Source: Rhizobiales bacterium 2SD
Lineage (GTDB): Bacteria > Pseudomonadota > Alphaproteobacteria > Rhizobiales > Beijerinckiaceae
Assembly: GCA_005502805.1 (NCBI GenBank)
Contig: SCMY01000013.1
Span: forward strand, 1 to 64,000
Length of the DNA: 64,000 nucleotides
Direction of reading: 5' to 3'
Below are positions 19,472 to 27,695 of this stretch, in pieces. Position 1 is the first letter of the stretch. Each line of letters starts with the position of its first letter. The translations under genes and the position numbers were made by a program. The notes beneath the pieces are model-generated. The model had not been told where the DNA came from and ran no database searches. It saw only the letters and a program-made list of their open reading frames with translations.

Positions 19472-22171
19472 ATGAGCGAAACACCGCGCCGGACGGCGCA
19501 AGACCCGGTCGGGACGATCCGCAGGCGGCTGGAACGCCTCACCGCGGCATCACGGCTGTCTCTCGCCTGGGAGCGCCTCTGGCCGAAGCTGTGGGCGCCG
19601 CTTTGCGTCGTCCTCGTCTTCCTCGCCGTCTCCTGGTTCGGGCTCTGGCTGCATCTGCCCTGGTGGGGCCGGGCTGCCGGCTCCGCCATTTTTGCTCTCC
19701 TCCTGCTCGCGAGCTTCTGGCCGGCGGTCACCGGCCGCTGGCCGAGCCGCCGCGAGGCCCTGGCCCGGCTCGACCATTCGATGGACGGGGCTCACCGCCC
19801 GGCGACCTCGCTCGAGGACACGCTCGCGGTCGGCGGCAAGGATCCGGTCTCGCAGGCGCTGTGGACGTTGCACCTGCAACGCCAGAGTGCCCATGTCGCG
19901 GCATTGAAGGTCGCGCCGCCGCAGCCACACATGGCAGGGCGTGACAGGCGCGCGCTGCGCGCCGCGCCGCTGGTCGCCGCCGTCGCCGGCTTCTTCATCG
20001 CCGGGCACGAGGCCATTCCGCGGCTCACCGCCGCCTTCGACTGGCGCGGGCCTGCACTGGCTGCCGCTGCGGTGCGGATCGATGCCTGGATCGATCCGCC
20101 GTCCTATACGCGCATGCCGCCGATCCTGATCGACTTCGGCAGGCTCGCCAGCCCGAATTTCAATGTGCCCGAGAAATCGACGGTGGTGGTGCGCATCGCC
20201 GGCAAGAGCGGCATGGATGTCGCGACCACCGGCCGGCTCGATGCCGTACCGATCGAGGGCAAGCCCGGCGAAGCCAAGCCGGCGGAGACCAAGATTGCGC
20301 CGGCGAACACGGTCGCGGTGACCGAGAAGCGCTATATCGTCGCCGGCGACGGCACCTTGCGCATTACCGGCTCGGGCGCGCCGGCGCAGACGCTGAGCCT
20401 GCACGCGGTGATCGACCAGAAGCCGGAGATCGCCTTCGCCGATGCGCCCAAGCCGGTCAGTGGCGTGCAGGGCGGGCTCGGCATCAGCTACCGCGCCAAG
20501 GACGATTACGGCATCGCCTCGGCCGAGGTGCTCGTCTCGCGCGTCGGCCCGATCACCGGCGGCCGCTCGCTGGTCGAGGCGCCCAAGCAGGTGCTGCCGG
20601 TGCCGTCTTCAGGCTCCGGCGAGGAGGAGATGAAGAGCACGGTCGATTTCTCGGCTCATCCCTGGGCTGGCGCCAAGGTCAATATGAGCCTGCTGGCGCG
20701 CGACGAGACCGGGCAGGAGGGCCGCAGCGAGACCGTCGAGGTCGTGCTGCCGCAGCGGACCTTCACCAAGCCACTGGCCAAGGCGCTGGTCGAGCAGCGG
20801 CGCAAGCTCGTCATGGATGTCGACAACCGCAGGAAGGTCCAGCTCGCGTTCGATGCGCTGATGATCGAGCCCGACCGCTTCATGAAGGAGACCGGCGTCT
20901 ATCTGGGCATGCGCATGATCGGCGAGCGCCTGCGTCGCGCAGCCAGCGACGATCAGTTGCGCGACGCTGCAGAGATGATGTGGGCCTTCGCGCTGCAGCT
21001 CGAGGACGGCGATCTCTCGGACGCCGAAAAGGCGCTGCGGGCCGCGCAGGAGAATTTGGCGCAGGCGCTGGAGCGCGGCGCCTCCGAAGAGGAGATGAAG
21101 AAGCTCACCGAGGATCTGCGCCGCGCCATGGACCAGTACATGCGCGAACTCGCTCAGCAATGGCAGCGCCAGCAGCAGAACGGCGAGCAGAACCAGGCGC
21201 AGATGCCGGAGAATTTCCGGACGGTGACGCCGCGCGATCTGCAGAACATGCTCAACCGCATCGAGGAGCTGACCAAGCGCGGGGACATGGCCGAGGCGCA
21301 ACGCCTGATGGAGGAGCTCAACAACCTCCTGAACAACCTCAAGACGGCGCGCCCCGGCCAGCAGGACCCGCGCCAGCGCGAGATGAACCAGGCGCTCGGC
21401 GATCTCGACCGGATGACTCGCGAACAGCAGCAATTGCGCGACGAAACCTATCAGCAGGACCAGCAACGCCAGAACCGGGCCCAGCAAGGCCGCCGCCCTG
21501 GTCAGCAGCAGGCGCGGCCGGGCCAGCAGGGCCAGCGTCAGCAGGGACAGCAGGGCCAACGCGGGCAGCGCGGCCAGCAGCCCGGACAGCAGCCGGGCGA
21601 GAATGGCGAAGAGGGCGAAGGCGAGGACGGCCAGAACGCCGAGGGTGGACAGGGACAGGGCCAAGGCCTGTCACAGCGCCAGCAGGCTCTGCGCGAGCGG
21701 CTGCAGGACCTGCAGCGGCGGATGCGCGGCATGGGCGCCGATCCGGGTGAGCTCGGCGAGGCCGAGGACGCGATGCGCGAGGCCGAAGGCCAGCTCGGCC
21801 AGGGCCAGGATGGGCAGGCCGTCGACTCGCAGGGACGGGCCCTTGAGGCCTTGCGCAAGGGCGGCCAGAACCTCGCCCAGCAGATGCAGGGCGAACCCGG
21901 CGAGGGCGAAGGCAACGACAACGCCTATGGCGATCCGGATGGACGTCCAGCTGGTCGCCCTTCTGCCCAGCAGCGCGACAACAATGACCCGCTCGGGCGG
22001 CCGCAGCGCCAGCGGGACTGGGCCGACGGCCGCGTGCGGGTGCCCGGCGCCGACGAGAGCGCGACGCAGCGGGCGCGGCGCATCCTCGAGGAGCTGCGCC
22101 GTCGCCTCGGCGACCCGATGCGACCGACCGAGGAGCTCGACTATCTCGAGCGTCTGCTGCGACGGAACTGA
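19472..22171 (+). CDS. TIGR02302 / DUF4175 membrane protein with Gln/Gly-rich tail
   Basis: An 899-residue inner-membrane protein conserved in Hyphomicrobiales beside lysA. Two helices near residues 45-90 and a third near 170-190 precede a large periplasmic beta-rich part. A long helical segment follows (about 430-620), then a glutamine/glycine-rich low-complexity region of about 120 residues and a conserved C-terminal helix ending in EELDYLERLLRRN. No enzymatic motif is visible and the family's function is unknown; the envelope location is inferred from topology. The neighbour lysA is a conserved link. Confidence 0.92.
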   Translation: MSETPRRTAQDPVGTIRRRLERLTAASRLSLAWERLWPKLWAPLCVVLVFLAVSWFGLWLHLPWWGRAAGSAIFALLLLASFWPAVTGRWPSRREALARLDHSMDGAHRPATSLEDTLAVGGKDPVSQALWTLHLQRQSAHVAALKVAPPQPHMAGRDRRALRAAPLVAAVAGFFIAGHEAIPRLTAAFDWRGPALAAAAVRIDAWIDPPSYTRMPPILIDFGRLASPNFNVPEKSTVVVRIAGKSGMDVATTGRLDAVPIEGKPGEAKPAETKIAPANTVAVTEKRYIVAGDGTLRITGSGAPAQTLSLHAVIDQKPEIAFADAPKPVSGVQGGLGISYRAKDDYGIASAEVLVSRVGPITGGRSLVEAPKQVLPVPSSGSGEEEMKSTVDFSAHPWAGAKVNMSLLARDETGQEGRSETVEVVLPQRTFTKPLAKALVEQRRKLVMDVDNRRKVQLAFDALMIEPDRFMKETGVYLGMRMIGERLRRAASDDQLRDAAEMMWAFALQLEDGDLSDAEKALRAAQENLAQALERGASEEEMKKLTEDLRRAMDQYMRELAQQWQRQQQNGEQNQAQMPENFRTVTPRDLQNMLNRIEELTKRGDMAEAQRLMEELNNLLNNLKTARPGQQDPRQREMNQALGDLDRMTREQQQLRDETYQQDQQRQNRAQQGRRPGQQQARPGQQGQRQQGQQGQRGQRGQQPGQQPGENGEEGEGEDGQNAEGGQGQGQGLSQRQQALRERLQDLQRRMRGMGADPGELGEAEDAMREAEGQLGQGQDGQAVDSQGRALEALRKGGQNLAQQMQGEPGEGEGNDNAYGDPDGRPAGRPSAQQRDNNDPLGRPQRQRDWADGRVRVPGADESATQRARRILEELRRRLGDPMRPTEELDYLERLLRRN

Positions 22172-22482
22172 TCCGGCAGTCGCACATCATGCTCGGGCTC
22201 GCCCCGAGCATCTCAGGAAAGAGGAGGCGCCAGCCAGCGCCTTCTCGTCACGGAATTCTCGGGTCTGCGCTTCGCTCTGTCCGAGAATGACCGCCAAAAC
22301 CCGACCCGCCCGGTTGCCCGAGATGATCGCCAGCGCCGCGATGAAGTGGTCGAGATCGGCTTCTGGGATGGTAGCCCTCCCCAAACGCTGGCTGCTTCAA
22401 GGCCATGACGAGGCCGGGTCAACTTATCCCCGCATTGCGAAACCAATGCATACTGGTGCAAAGCGCAACCAGGAGTGCCGCC
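22172..22482. other. 311-base gap holding a two-hairpin repeat and the GH19 leader
   Basis: Most of the gap is taken by the palindromic repeat at 22186-22290. The rest holds no open frame I can support. AGGAG at 22471-22475 is the ribosome binding site for the GH19 gene. Confidence 0.5.
22186..22290. repeat. Two-hairpin intergenic repeat, copy 1
   Basis: Hairpin A has arms ATGCTCGGG and CCCGAGCAT (22189-22211). Hairpin B has arms ATTCTCGG and CCGAGAAT (22255-22288) with a TCTGCGCTTCGCT loop. Both hairpins recur in the same relative order, on the opposite strand, at 59271-59375. The arrangement marks a dispersed palindromic element of the genome. Confidence 0.65.
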
Positions 22483-23085
22483 ATGTCGATGCAGGGATCG
22501 CCAGCTGAGGAAGCGCCGATAGAGGGGCCGCAGGCCCCCCGGCAACCTGATCTCAAGGTCACCGTGGCGCGGCTCGCACGGCTCGCACCGATGGGCAAGG
22601 CCGAGATCATGAACAACATCGCCTTGCATTTCGACCGGCTCGCGGCCGAGGCCGACCTGACGACACCGCTGCGCGTCTGCCATTTCCTGGCCCAGGCTGC
22701 ACATGAGAGCGATCGGTTCCGCACCCTCGAGGAAAAGGGCGGCAAGAGGCAGTTCGCGAAATATGAGGGCCGCGCCGATCTCGGCAACTTCGAGCCCGGC
22801 GACGGCGCCCGCTATCACGGTCGCGGCATTTTCCAGCTCACCGGCCGGGCCAACTACAAGCGCATCGGCCGGATGCTGAACGTCGATCTCGAAGGGCGGC
22901 CCGAGCTCGCCCTCGATCCGCGCATCTCGGTACAGATCGCCTTCGCCTATTGGCGCGACCGCAAGATCAACGCCGCCGCGGACCGCGACGACGCGGCGCG
23001 CGTCACCCAATTGATCAATGGTGGCGCCAACGGCCTCGCCGATCGCCGGCAATTGCTGACGACGGCGAAGGGGATCTGGTTCTGA
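22483..23085 (+). CDS. Glycoside hydrolase family 19 protein (endolysin/chitinase-like)
   Basis: A 200-residue protein with one GH19 catalytic domain. Family landmarks are FLAQAAHESDRFRTLEE with the catalytic glutamates, YEGRADLGN and YHGRGIFQLTGRANYKRIG. Such bacterial and phage forms usually cut peptidoglycan rather than chitin. No signal peptide is present, which is phage-endolysin-like, yet no holin or structural phage gene is nearby. I start at ATG 22483 with AGGAG upstream. It converges on metC with three bases between the stops. It may be a captured endolysin; the substrate is inference. Confidence 0.88.
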   Translation: MSMQGSPAEEAPIEGPQAPRQPDLKVTVARLARLAPMGKAEIMNNIALHFDRLAAEADLTTPLRVCHFLAQAAHESDRFRTLEEKGGKRQFAKYEGRADLGNFEPGDGARYHGRGIFQLTGRANYKRIGRMLNVDLEGRPELALDPRISVQIAFAYWRDRKINAAADRDDAARVTQLINGGANGLADRRQLLTTAKGIWF

Positions 23086-23088
23086 GCG

Positions 23089-24243
23089 TCAGCGGTGCCC
23101 CGCACTCAACGCCTGATCGAGATCTGCGTAGAGATCCTCGACATCCTCGATGCCGGTGGAGAGACGCAGCAGGTCGGGCGGGCAGGGCGAGCCCGCACCC
23201 TCGATCGAGGCACGATGCTCGATCAGGCTCTCGACGCCTCCGAGCGAGGTCGCTCTCTTATAGAGCTCGACGCGAGCCGCCGTAGCAACGGCAGCCTGCT
23301 CGCCGCCGCCGACCTGGATCGAGAGCATGTAGCCGAAGCCGCCCTGCATCTGCCGCGCCGCGATGTCGTGGCCGGGATGCTGCGGCAGGCCGGGATAGAG
23401 CACGCGAGAAACCAGCGGATGGGCCGAAAGCCTCTCTGCCAGCGCCATGGCCGAGGCCGACTGGCGTTCCTGCCTGAGATGGAGCGTGCGCATGCCGCGC
23501 ATCAGCAGATAGGCCTCGAACGGGCCGAGGATGCCACCCTGCATCTTGCGGACGGTCTTGACCCTGGCCCAGAACGCGTCGTCCTCGCGGGCGCAGAGCG
23601 CGCCGGCGACGACGTCGGAATGACCGTTAAGCACCTTGGTCGCGGCGTGCATGACGATGTCGGCGCCGAGCGTCAGCGGCCGGGTGTGGACCGGCGAGGC
23701 GCAGGTCGAATCGACGGCGAGCTTCGCGCCGGCGGCATGGGCAATCTCGGCGGCGGCGGCGATGTCGGTGATGGTCCAGAGCGGGTTGGACGGAGTCTCG
23801 GCCCAGATGAGCTTGGTGACGCCGGGCTTCACCGCGTCCTTGAGCTTGGCGAGGTCGTCGGTCTCGACGAAATCGATCTTCAGCCCCCAGCGCGTCGCCT
23901 CGGTCAGCAGCCAGGCACGCAAGGCCCAGTACATCACCTTGGAGGCGACGACATGGTCGCCCGGCGACAGTGCCTGGAACACGGCGGTCGCCGCCGCCAT
24001 GCCGGAGCCGAACAGCAGCGCGCCGGCCTTGGCCTCTTCCAGCATGGCGAGCACAGCCTGCGCCTCGTGGACCGTCTCATTGTCCGGACGGCCATAGATG
24101 AAGCCCGAGGAATAGGCGTTGTCCTCGTCGCGGATATAGGTGGTGGAGACGTGGATCGGTGGTACCACGGCCTTGGTCAGCGGGTCGATCTTGCCCATGG
24201 CCTGGGCGGCGAGCGAACGGGGGTGCAACGAGCGCTTGGTCAT
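23089..24243 (-). CDS. Trans-sulfuration PLP enzyme (cystathionine beta-lyase / gamma-synthase family)
   Basis: A 384-residue Cys/Met metabolism PLP enzyme. PPIHVSTTYIRD and the YGRPDNETVHEAQ substrate-site stretch, FGSGMAA for cofactor binding, VDSTCASP and the PLP lysine in HAATKVLNGHSDVVAG are all present. SLGGVESLIEHRAS near the C-terminus is also typical. Members include MetB, MetC, MetZ and CGL; the sequence alone does not decide which, though PLP-lysine surroundings fit a lyase or gamma-synthase. ATG 24243 (MTKRSLHPR) is chosen over one six codons upstream. It is divergent from tspO. Confidence 0.9.
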   Translation of the reverse strand: MTKRSLHPRSLAAQAMGKIDPLTKAVVPPIHVSTTYIRDEDNAYSSGFIYGRPDNETVHEAQAVLAMLEEAKAGALLFGSGMAAATAVFQALSPGDHVVASKVMYWALRAWLLTEATRWGLKIDFVETDDLAKLKDAVKPGVTKLIWAETPSNPLWTITDIAAAAEIAHAAGAKLAVDSTCASPVHTRPLTLGADIVMHAATKVLNGHSDVVAGALCAREDDAFWARVKTVRKMQGGILGPFEAYLLMRGMRTLHLRQERQSASAMALAERLSAHPLVSRVLYPGLPQHPGHDIAARQMQGGFGYMLSIQVGGGEQAAVATAARVELYKRATSLGGVESLIEHRASIEGAGSPCPPDLLRLSTGIEDVEDLYADLDQALSAGHR

Positions 24244-24347
24244 GGCCGATCCGATTTCCACTATGCGAGACGATTCATCTCATCGGAATTGCTGCACTGC
24301 AAGAGGCGCGCCTTGCCCGCAGCGCAGAGACGCCCCATCCTCGCCGC

Positions 24348-24857
24348 ATGAGCATATCGACAGAAGGCATCGACCGTCAGCTGAATGTGTTGCTCGCTGC
24401 CCTTCTTGCGATCGTGCCGGTGGTGGCGGCGTCGCTCATCGGCAGCGCCGTAACCGTGCCGCAGATCCCTGGCTGGTACGCCGGCCTTGTCAAACCATCC
24501 TTCAACCCGCCGAACTGGTTGTTCGCGCCGGTCTGGACGACGCTGTTCGCCTTCATGGCGCTGGCAGTCTTCCGCATCTTGCGCTTGCCGAACGACAGGC
24601 CTGGCCGGTCGCAGGCACTGCTCGCCTACCATGTTCAGCTCGCACTCAACACGCTGTGGTCCTGCGCCTTCTTCGGCCTGGGCAGCCCGGCGGGCGGGCT
24701 CGCCGTGATCATGCTGTTGCTGGCCGCGATGATCTGGACCATGCGGAGGTTCGCAGGGCTGGGCGACAGGCTGTCTGTTGTCCTGTTCGTGCCCTACCTC
24801 GCCTGGGTCTCATTCGCGACCCTGCTCAACACCTCGATCTGGTGGCTGAACCGCTGA
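24348..24857 (+). CDS. tspO: TspO/MBR family tryptophan-rich sensory protein
   Basis: A 169-residue membrane protein with five predicted helices, homologous to the mitochondrial translocator protein that binds porphyrins and cholesterol. GWYAGLVKPSFNPPNWLFAPVW is split across the loop after helix 1 and is diagnostic. LALNTLWSCAFFGLGSP and the final NTSIWWLNR are also conserved. The ATG at 24348 gives the normal start; the frame upstream overlaps metC and is ignored. In Rhodobacter TspO modulates tetrapyrrole-linked gene expression; whether that holds here is unknown. It converges on the response regulator gene. Confidence 0.93.
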   Translation: MSISTEGIDRQLNVLLAALLAIVPVVAASLIGSAVTVPQIPGWYAGLVKPSFNPPNWLFAPVWTTLFAFMALAVFRILRLPNDRPGRSQALLAYHVQLALNTLWSCAFFGLGSPAGGLAVIMLLLAAMIWTMRRFAGLGDRLSVVLFVPYLAWVSFATLLNTSIWWLNR

Positions 24858-24869
24858 GCCCGCACCGGT

Positions 24870-25244
24870 CTATCCGATCGAACGCTCGATCACGCGCAGC
24901 ACCGTCTCGCGCAATTCAGCGATGGTGAAGGGCTTGGTCATCACCTCGGAGACGATCGTCTCGAGACTTTTGGCCCGTTCGCGCTGCTCGGCATAACCGG
25001 TCATCAGCATGATGGTGAGATCGGGGAAGTGCTGCTTGGCGGCGAGCGCCAGCGCGATGCCATCCATCAGCGGCATGCGGATATCGGTGAGCAGCAGGTC
25101 GAAACGTCCCTGCTCTGCCATCAGGATGTCGAGCGCCTCGGCCCCGTCGCCAGCGGTCAGGCAATCATGCCCGTCCATGGCGAGGCCGCGCGCGACCAGC
25201 GAACGCAGACTTTCCTCGTCATCGACTACGAGAATGCGCGACAT
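24870..25244 (-). CDS. Single-domain response regulator (receiver only)
   Basis: A 124-residue protein made of one receiver domain and nothing else. The acidic pair is in VVDDEES (residues 8-9), the phospho-acceptor is Asp54 in LLTDIRMP, the switch threonine is in LMTGYAE and the conserved lysine lies in MTKPF near residue 104. It is CpdR-like in size, but identity with CpdR cannot be claimed. No kinase is adjacent. It starts four bases after the hpt stop on the same strand, so the two are probably cotranscribed, an arrangement often seen in this group. Confidence 0.92.
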   Translation of the reverse strand: MSRILVVDDEESLRSLVARGLAMDGHDCLTAGDGAEALDILMAEQGRFDLLLTDIRMPLMDGIALALAAKQHFPDLTIMLMTGYAEQRERAKSLETIVSEVMTKPFTIAELRETVLRVIERSIG

Positions 25245-25248
25245 CGCT

Positions 25249-25809
25249 TCAGATCCCCGGCAGACCGGCCTGATCGGCCGTCTCGATCACGCCGACATAA
25301 GGCAATTGGCGGTAGGAATGGGCGACGTCCATGCCGTACCCGACGACGAAATAGTCAGGGCATTCGAATCCAACGTAGTCCGCCTCGATATTGACCGCGC
25401 GCTTGGCCGGCTTCTCGAGCAGGACGGCGGTCGAGACGCGGGCGGCCCCGCGCGCGGCGAGCAGATCCTTGGCGAAGGCGAGCGTGCGGCCGGATTCGAG
25501 GATGTCGTCGACCAGCAGCACTTGCCGGCCGCGCACATCGCTCTGGACGTCCCGCAATATCTCGACCTGGCCGGAGGAGACCGTAGCGGCGCGATAGCTC
25601 GACAGGTGGACGAACTCGACTTGCGGGGTCATGCCCGTGCGGTGCATGGCGCGGATCAGGTCGGCGACGAACATGAAGCTGCCTTTCAGAACCGCGACCA
25701 CGAGCAGGTTCTCGCCGGCATCGGCTGCGATCTCGGCAGCCATCTCGGCATTGCGTGCGGCGATCGCCGCCTCATCGTAGAGCACGCGGATGCGCTGGGG
25801 CTGGGACAT
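25249..25809 (-). CDS. hpt: Hypoxanthine phosphoribosyltransferase
   Basis: A 186-residue purine-salvage enzyme that converts hypoxanthine or guanine plus PRPP to IMP or GMP. VAVLKGSFMFVADL and the PRPP loop VLLVDDILESGRTL are the type I phosphoribosyltransferase signatures, and VGYGMD and the YVGVI end are typical. ATG 25809 is chosen (AAAGGA upstream, MSQPQRIRVLYDE). The upstream frame to 25839 is unlikely to be used. The response regulator gene follows it four bases later. Confidence 0.95.
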   Translation of the reverse strand: MSQPQRIRVLYDEAAIAARNAEMAAEIAADAGENLLVVAVLKGSFMFVADLIRAMHRTGMTPQVEFVHLSSYRAATVSSGQVEILRDVQSDVRGRQVLLVDDILESGRTLAFAKDLLAARGAARVSTAVLLEKPAKRAVNIEADYVGFECPDYFVVGYGMDVAHSYRQLPYVGVIETADQAGLPGI

Positions 25810-25942
25810 AGACGGCCGTTCCTTTCGGCGCGGGTCCATGCCCGCGCAGCCCCGTGATCGCGGGCTAAACTCTTCAGCCCTCAGTCATAGCGTTCATGCG
25901 CCGACAATTGAAGCGGCCGGTCCGAACGGATCGGGGAAATCC

Positions 25943-26767
25943 TCAAAGGCCGGCGACACTGTCGGGGCGACCCGCACCAAAGCGCAGCTGGACCGAGCGG
26001 CCATGCTCCGGCGGCGAGGCGAGGCGAGCACGGAAATGCATCAGCTCCGCCGGCTCGAGCGACGGGCGCGGGGGCTCCGTCGTCCAGCTGTAGAGCACCT
26101 TGCCGTCCTCGCCCTGCACCATCACCGTGATCGGCGGCACTTTAGCGGTGTCCTTGGCGATGTTGGTGACGTCGCCGGAGACCACGAGGAAGCGGCCCTG
26201 CGAGTCCTGGACCAGTTCGCTTTCGACAGCGCTGAAGGCGAGACCGCGCAGGTTCACCGGCAAGCCGATCTTCGCATAGAGATCGGCGAATTGCGGCATT
26301 GCTCGGACAATGCGCTCGCGCTGCCAGAGGCCAAGGCCGAGCACCGCAAGACCAGCGGCCACGAAGAGCCCGGCAGCCGCCGGCGACAGGTGCAGGGCCG
26401 GATTGCGAGCGCCGGTCCAGTTTCGCTTCCGTTTCGGCGGTGGCGGCTGGATCGTATCCGGCTGCGGGAGTTCGGCCCGTTCGGCTGCGATCGCCGAGAT
26501 GCCGACATCGATCTCGGCGGCGCGACGCAGTTCCTCTTCGAGCTCCGCAGCGGTCTGCTCCGGGCTCGGTGCGTCGGGAAGATCCGGGATCGCGGCGTCG
26601 AGATCGGACTGCAGAACCTCGGCGCCGGGCAGCGCCTCGACAGCCTGCGGCGCCTCGATCTGCCAGGTCGCCTGGCAACTGGCGCAGCGGACCTTGCGGC
26701 CGCCGGTCCCGATCTTGGCCTCGGCGATCTCGTACCGGCTGGCGCAGTTGGGGCAGACGATCTGCAT
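25943..26767 (-). CDS. MJ0042-type zinc-ribbon membrane protein
   Basis: A 274-residue protein with an N-terminal MJ0042 zinc finger (CPNCASRYEI and VRCASCQATW, residues 5-36), an acidic disordered linker, one membrane helix near residues 130-150 and a C-terminal extracytoplasmic domain. The C-terminal domain (residues about 165-270) resembles DUF3426, with GDVTNIAKDTAKVPPITV. This gene is found divergent from ftsE throughout Hyphomicrobiales. Its function is unknown, but the association with ftsEX suggests an envelope or division role. ATG 26767 places the first cysteine at residue 5. Confidence 0.88.
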   Translation of the reverse strand: MQIVCPNCASRYEIAEAKIGTGGRKVRCASCQATWQIEAPQAVEALPGAEVLQSDLDAAIPDLPDAPSPEQTAAELEEELRRAAEIDVGISAIAAERAELPQPDTIQPPPPKRKRNWTGARNPALHLSPAAAGLFVAAGLAVLGLGLWQRERIVRAMPQFADLYAKIGLPVNLRGLAFSAVESELVQDSQGRFLVVSGDVTNIAKDTAKVPPITVMVQGEDGKVLYSWTTEPPRPSLEPAELMHFRARLASPPEHGRSVQLRFGAGRPDSVAGL

Positions 26768-26894
26768 GGCCTTAAAAACGCTCACTCCGTGCTGCATCCT
26801 GGAACATCGGTTCGGAGCCTGATCCTCCCGTCCTGGCGCGCAAGCACAAGCAGGGGCGGACAGCGGTCCCGCCTCCCATAGGGTCGATTTATGG

Positions 26895-26909
26895 TTAACG
26901 TCGCGTAAA
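26895..26909. promoter_or_regulatory. CtrA-like box between the zinc-ribbon gene and ftsE
   Basis: The plus strand reads TTAA, seven bases, TAAA; the minus strand reads TTTA-N7-TTAACCAT. The TTAACCAT half matches the preferred CtrA half-site exactly. The site is 128 bases ahead of the zinc-ribbon ATG and 127 bases ahead of the ftsE start, so either gene could be the target. Confidence 0.5.
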
Positions 26910-27035
26910 GCTGCACCATGCCGGGACTGAGGAAAACCCTTCGACGCTTCCCGTCCAGCCCCGGTCTCGGTGTAGGATCACGTCGGCACGGCGCCCGTCC
27001 GGTACGATTCGGAAAGTTCAGCGAGAGGGATTGCG

Positions 27036-27695
27036 TTGGTTCGGTTCGAGAATGTCGGCTTGCGCTACGGGATGGGGCCGGAGGTGCTGAAGGACATCAA
27101 CTTCAGCATCGCGCCGCGTTCCTTCCAGTACCTGACCGGCCCCTCGGGCGCGGGCAAGACGACGCTGATCCGCCTCGTGCTGATGGCGCTCAAGCCGACG
27201 CGCGGGCTGGTCAACCTGTTCGGCCAGGACGTTTCGCGCCTCGAAGCCGCGACGCTGACCGATTTCCGCCGACGCATGGGCGTCGTCTTCCAGGATTTCC
27301 GGCTGCTCGACCATTTGACGGTCTATGAGAACGTCGCACTCCCCTTGCGGGTGACGGGCAAGGAAGAGACAAGCTACCGCGCCGAGGTCGTAGAGCTGTT
27401 GCGCTGGGTCGGGCTCGGCGAGCGGATGCATGCGGTGCCGGCAGTCCTCTCCGGCGGCGAAAAGCAGCGCGCCGCGATCGCGCGCGCCCTGATCAGCCGG
27501 CCACAGCTGCTTCTCGCCGACGAACCGACCGGTAATGTCGATCCCGGGCTCGGCCGGCGCCTGCTGCGCCTCTTCATGGAGTTGCAGTCGCTCGGGACGG
27601 CCGTGGTGATCGCGACGCACGATATCGCTCTGATGGAACTCTACGACGCGCCGCGCCTCGTGCTGGCGGATGGGCATCTGCATGTCGATGCCTGA
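27036..27695 (+). CDS. ftsE: Cell division ATP-binding protein FtsE
   Basis: The 219-residue ATPase of the FtsEX complex, which couples the divisome to periplasmic peptidoglycan hydrolases. Walker A is GPSGAGKT (residues 35-42), the signature is LSGGEKQR near 139, and Walker B LLLADEPTGNVDP follows near 160. VFQDFRLLDHLTVYENVALPL is the FtsE-typical Q-loop region. The start is TTG at 27036, preceded by GAGAGGG; it gives the normal MVRFENVGLRYG. The ftsX gene overlaps its 3' end. Confidence 0.96.
   Translation: MVRFENVGLRYGMGPEVLKDINFSIAPRSFQYLTGPSGAGKTTLIRLVLMALKPTRGLVNLFGQDVSRLEAATLTDFRRRMGVVFQDFRLLDHLTVYENVALPLRVTGKEETSYRAEVVELLRWVGLGERMHAVPAVLSGGEKQRAAIARALISRPQLLLADEPTGNVDPGLGRRLLRLFMELQSLGTAVVIATHDIALMELYDAPRLVLADGHLHVDA

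Noticed and set aside
22483..23085. Prophage or gene-transfer-agent region around the GH19 gene
   Set aside because: No capsid, tail, terminase, portal or holin gene is found on either side.
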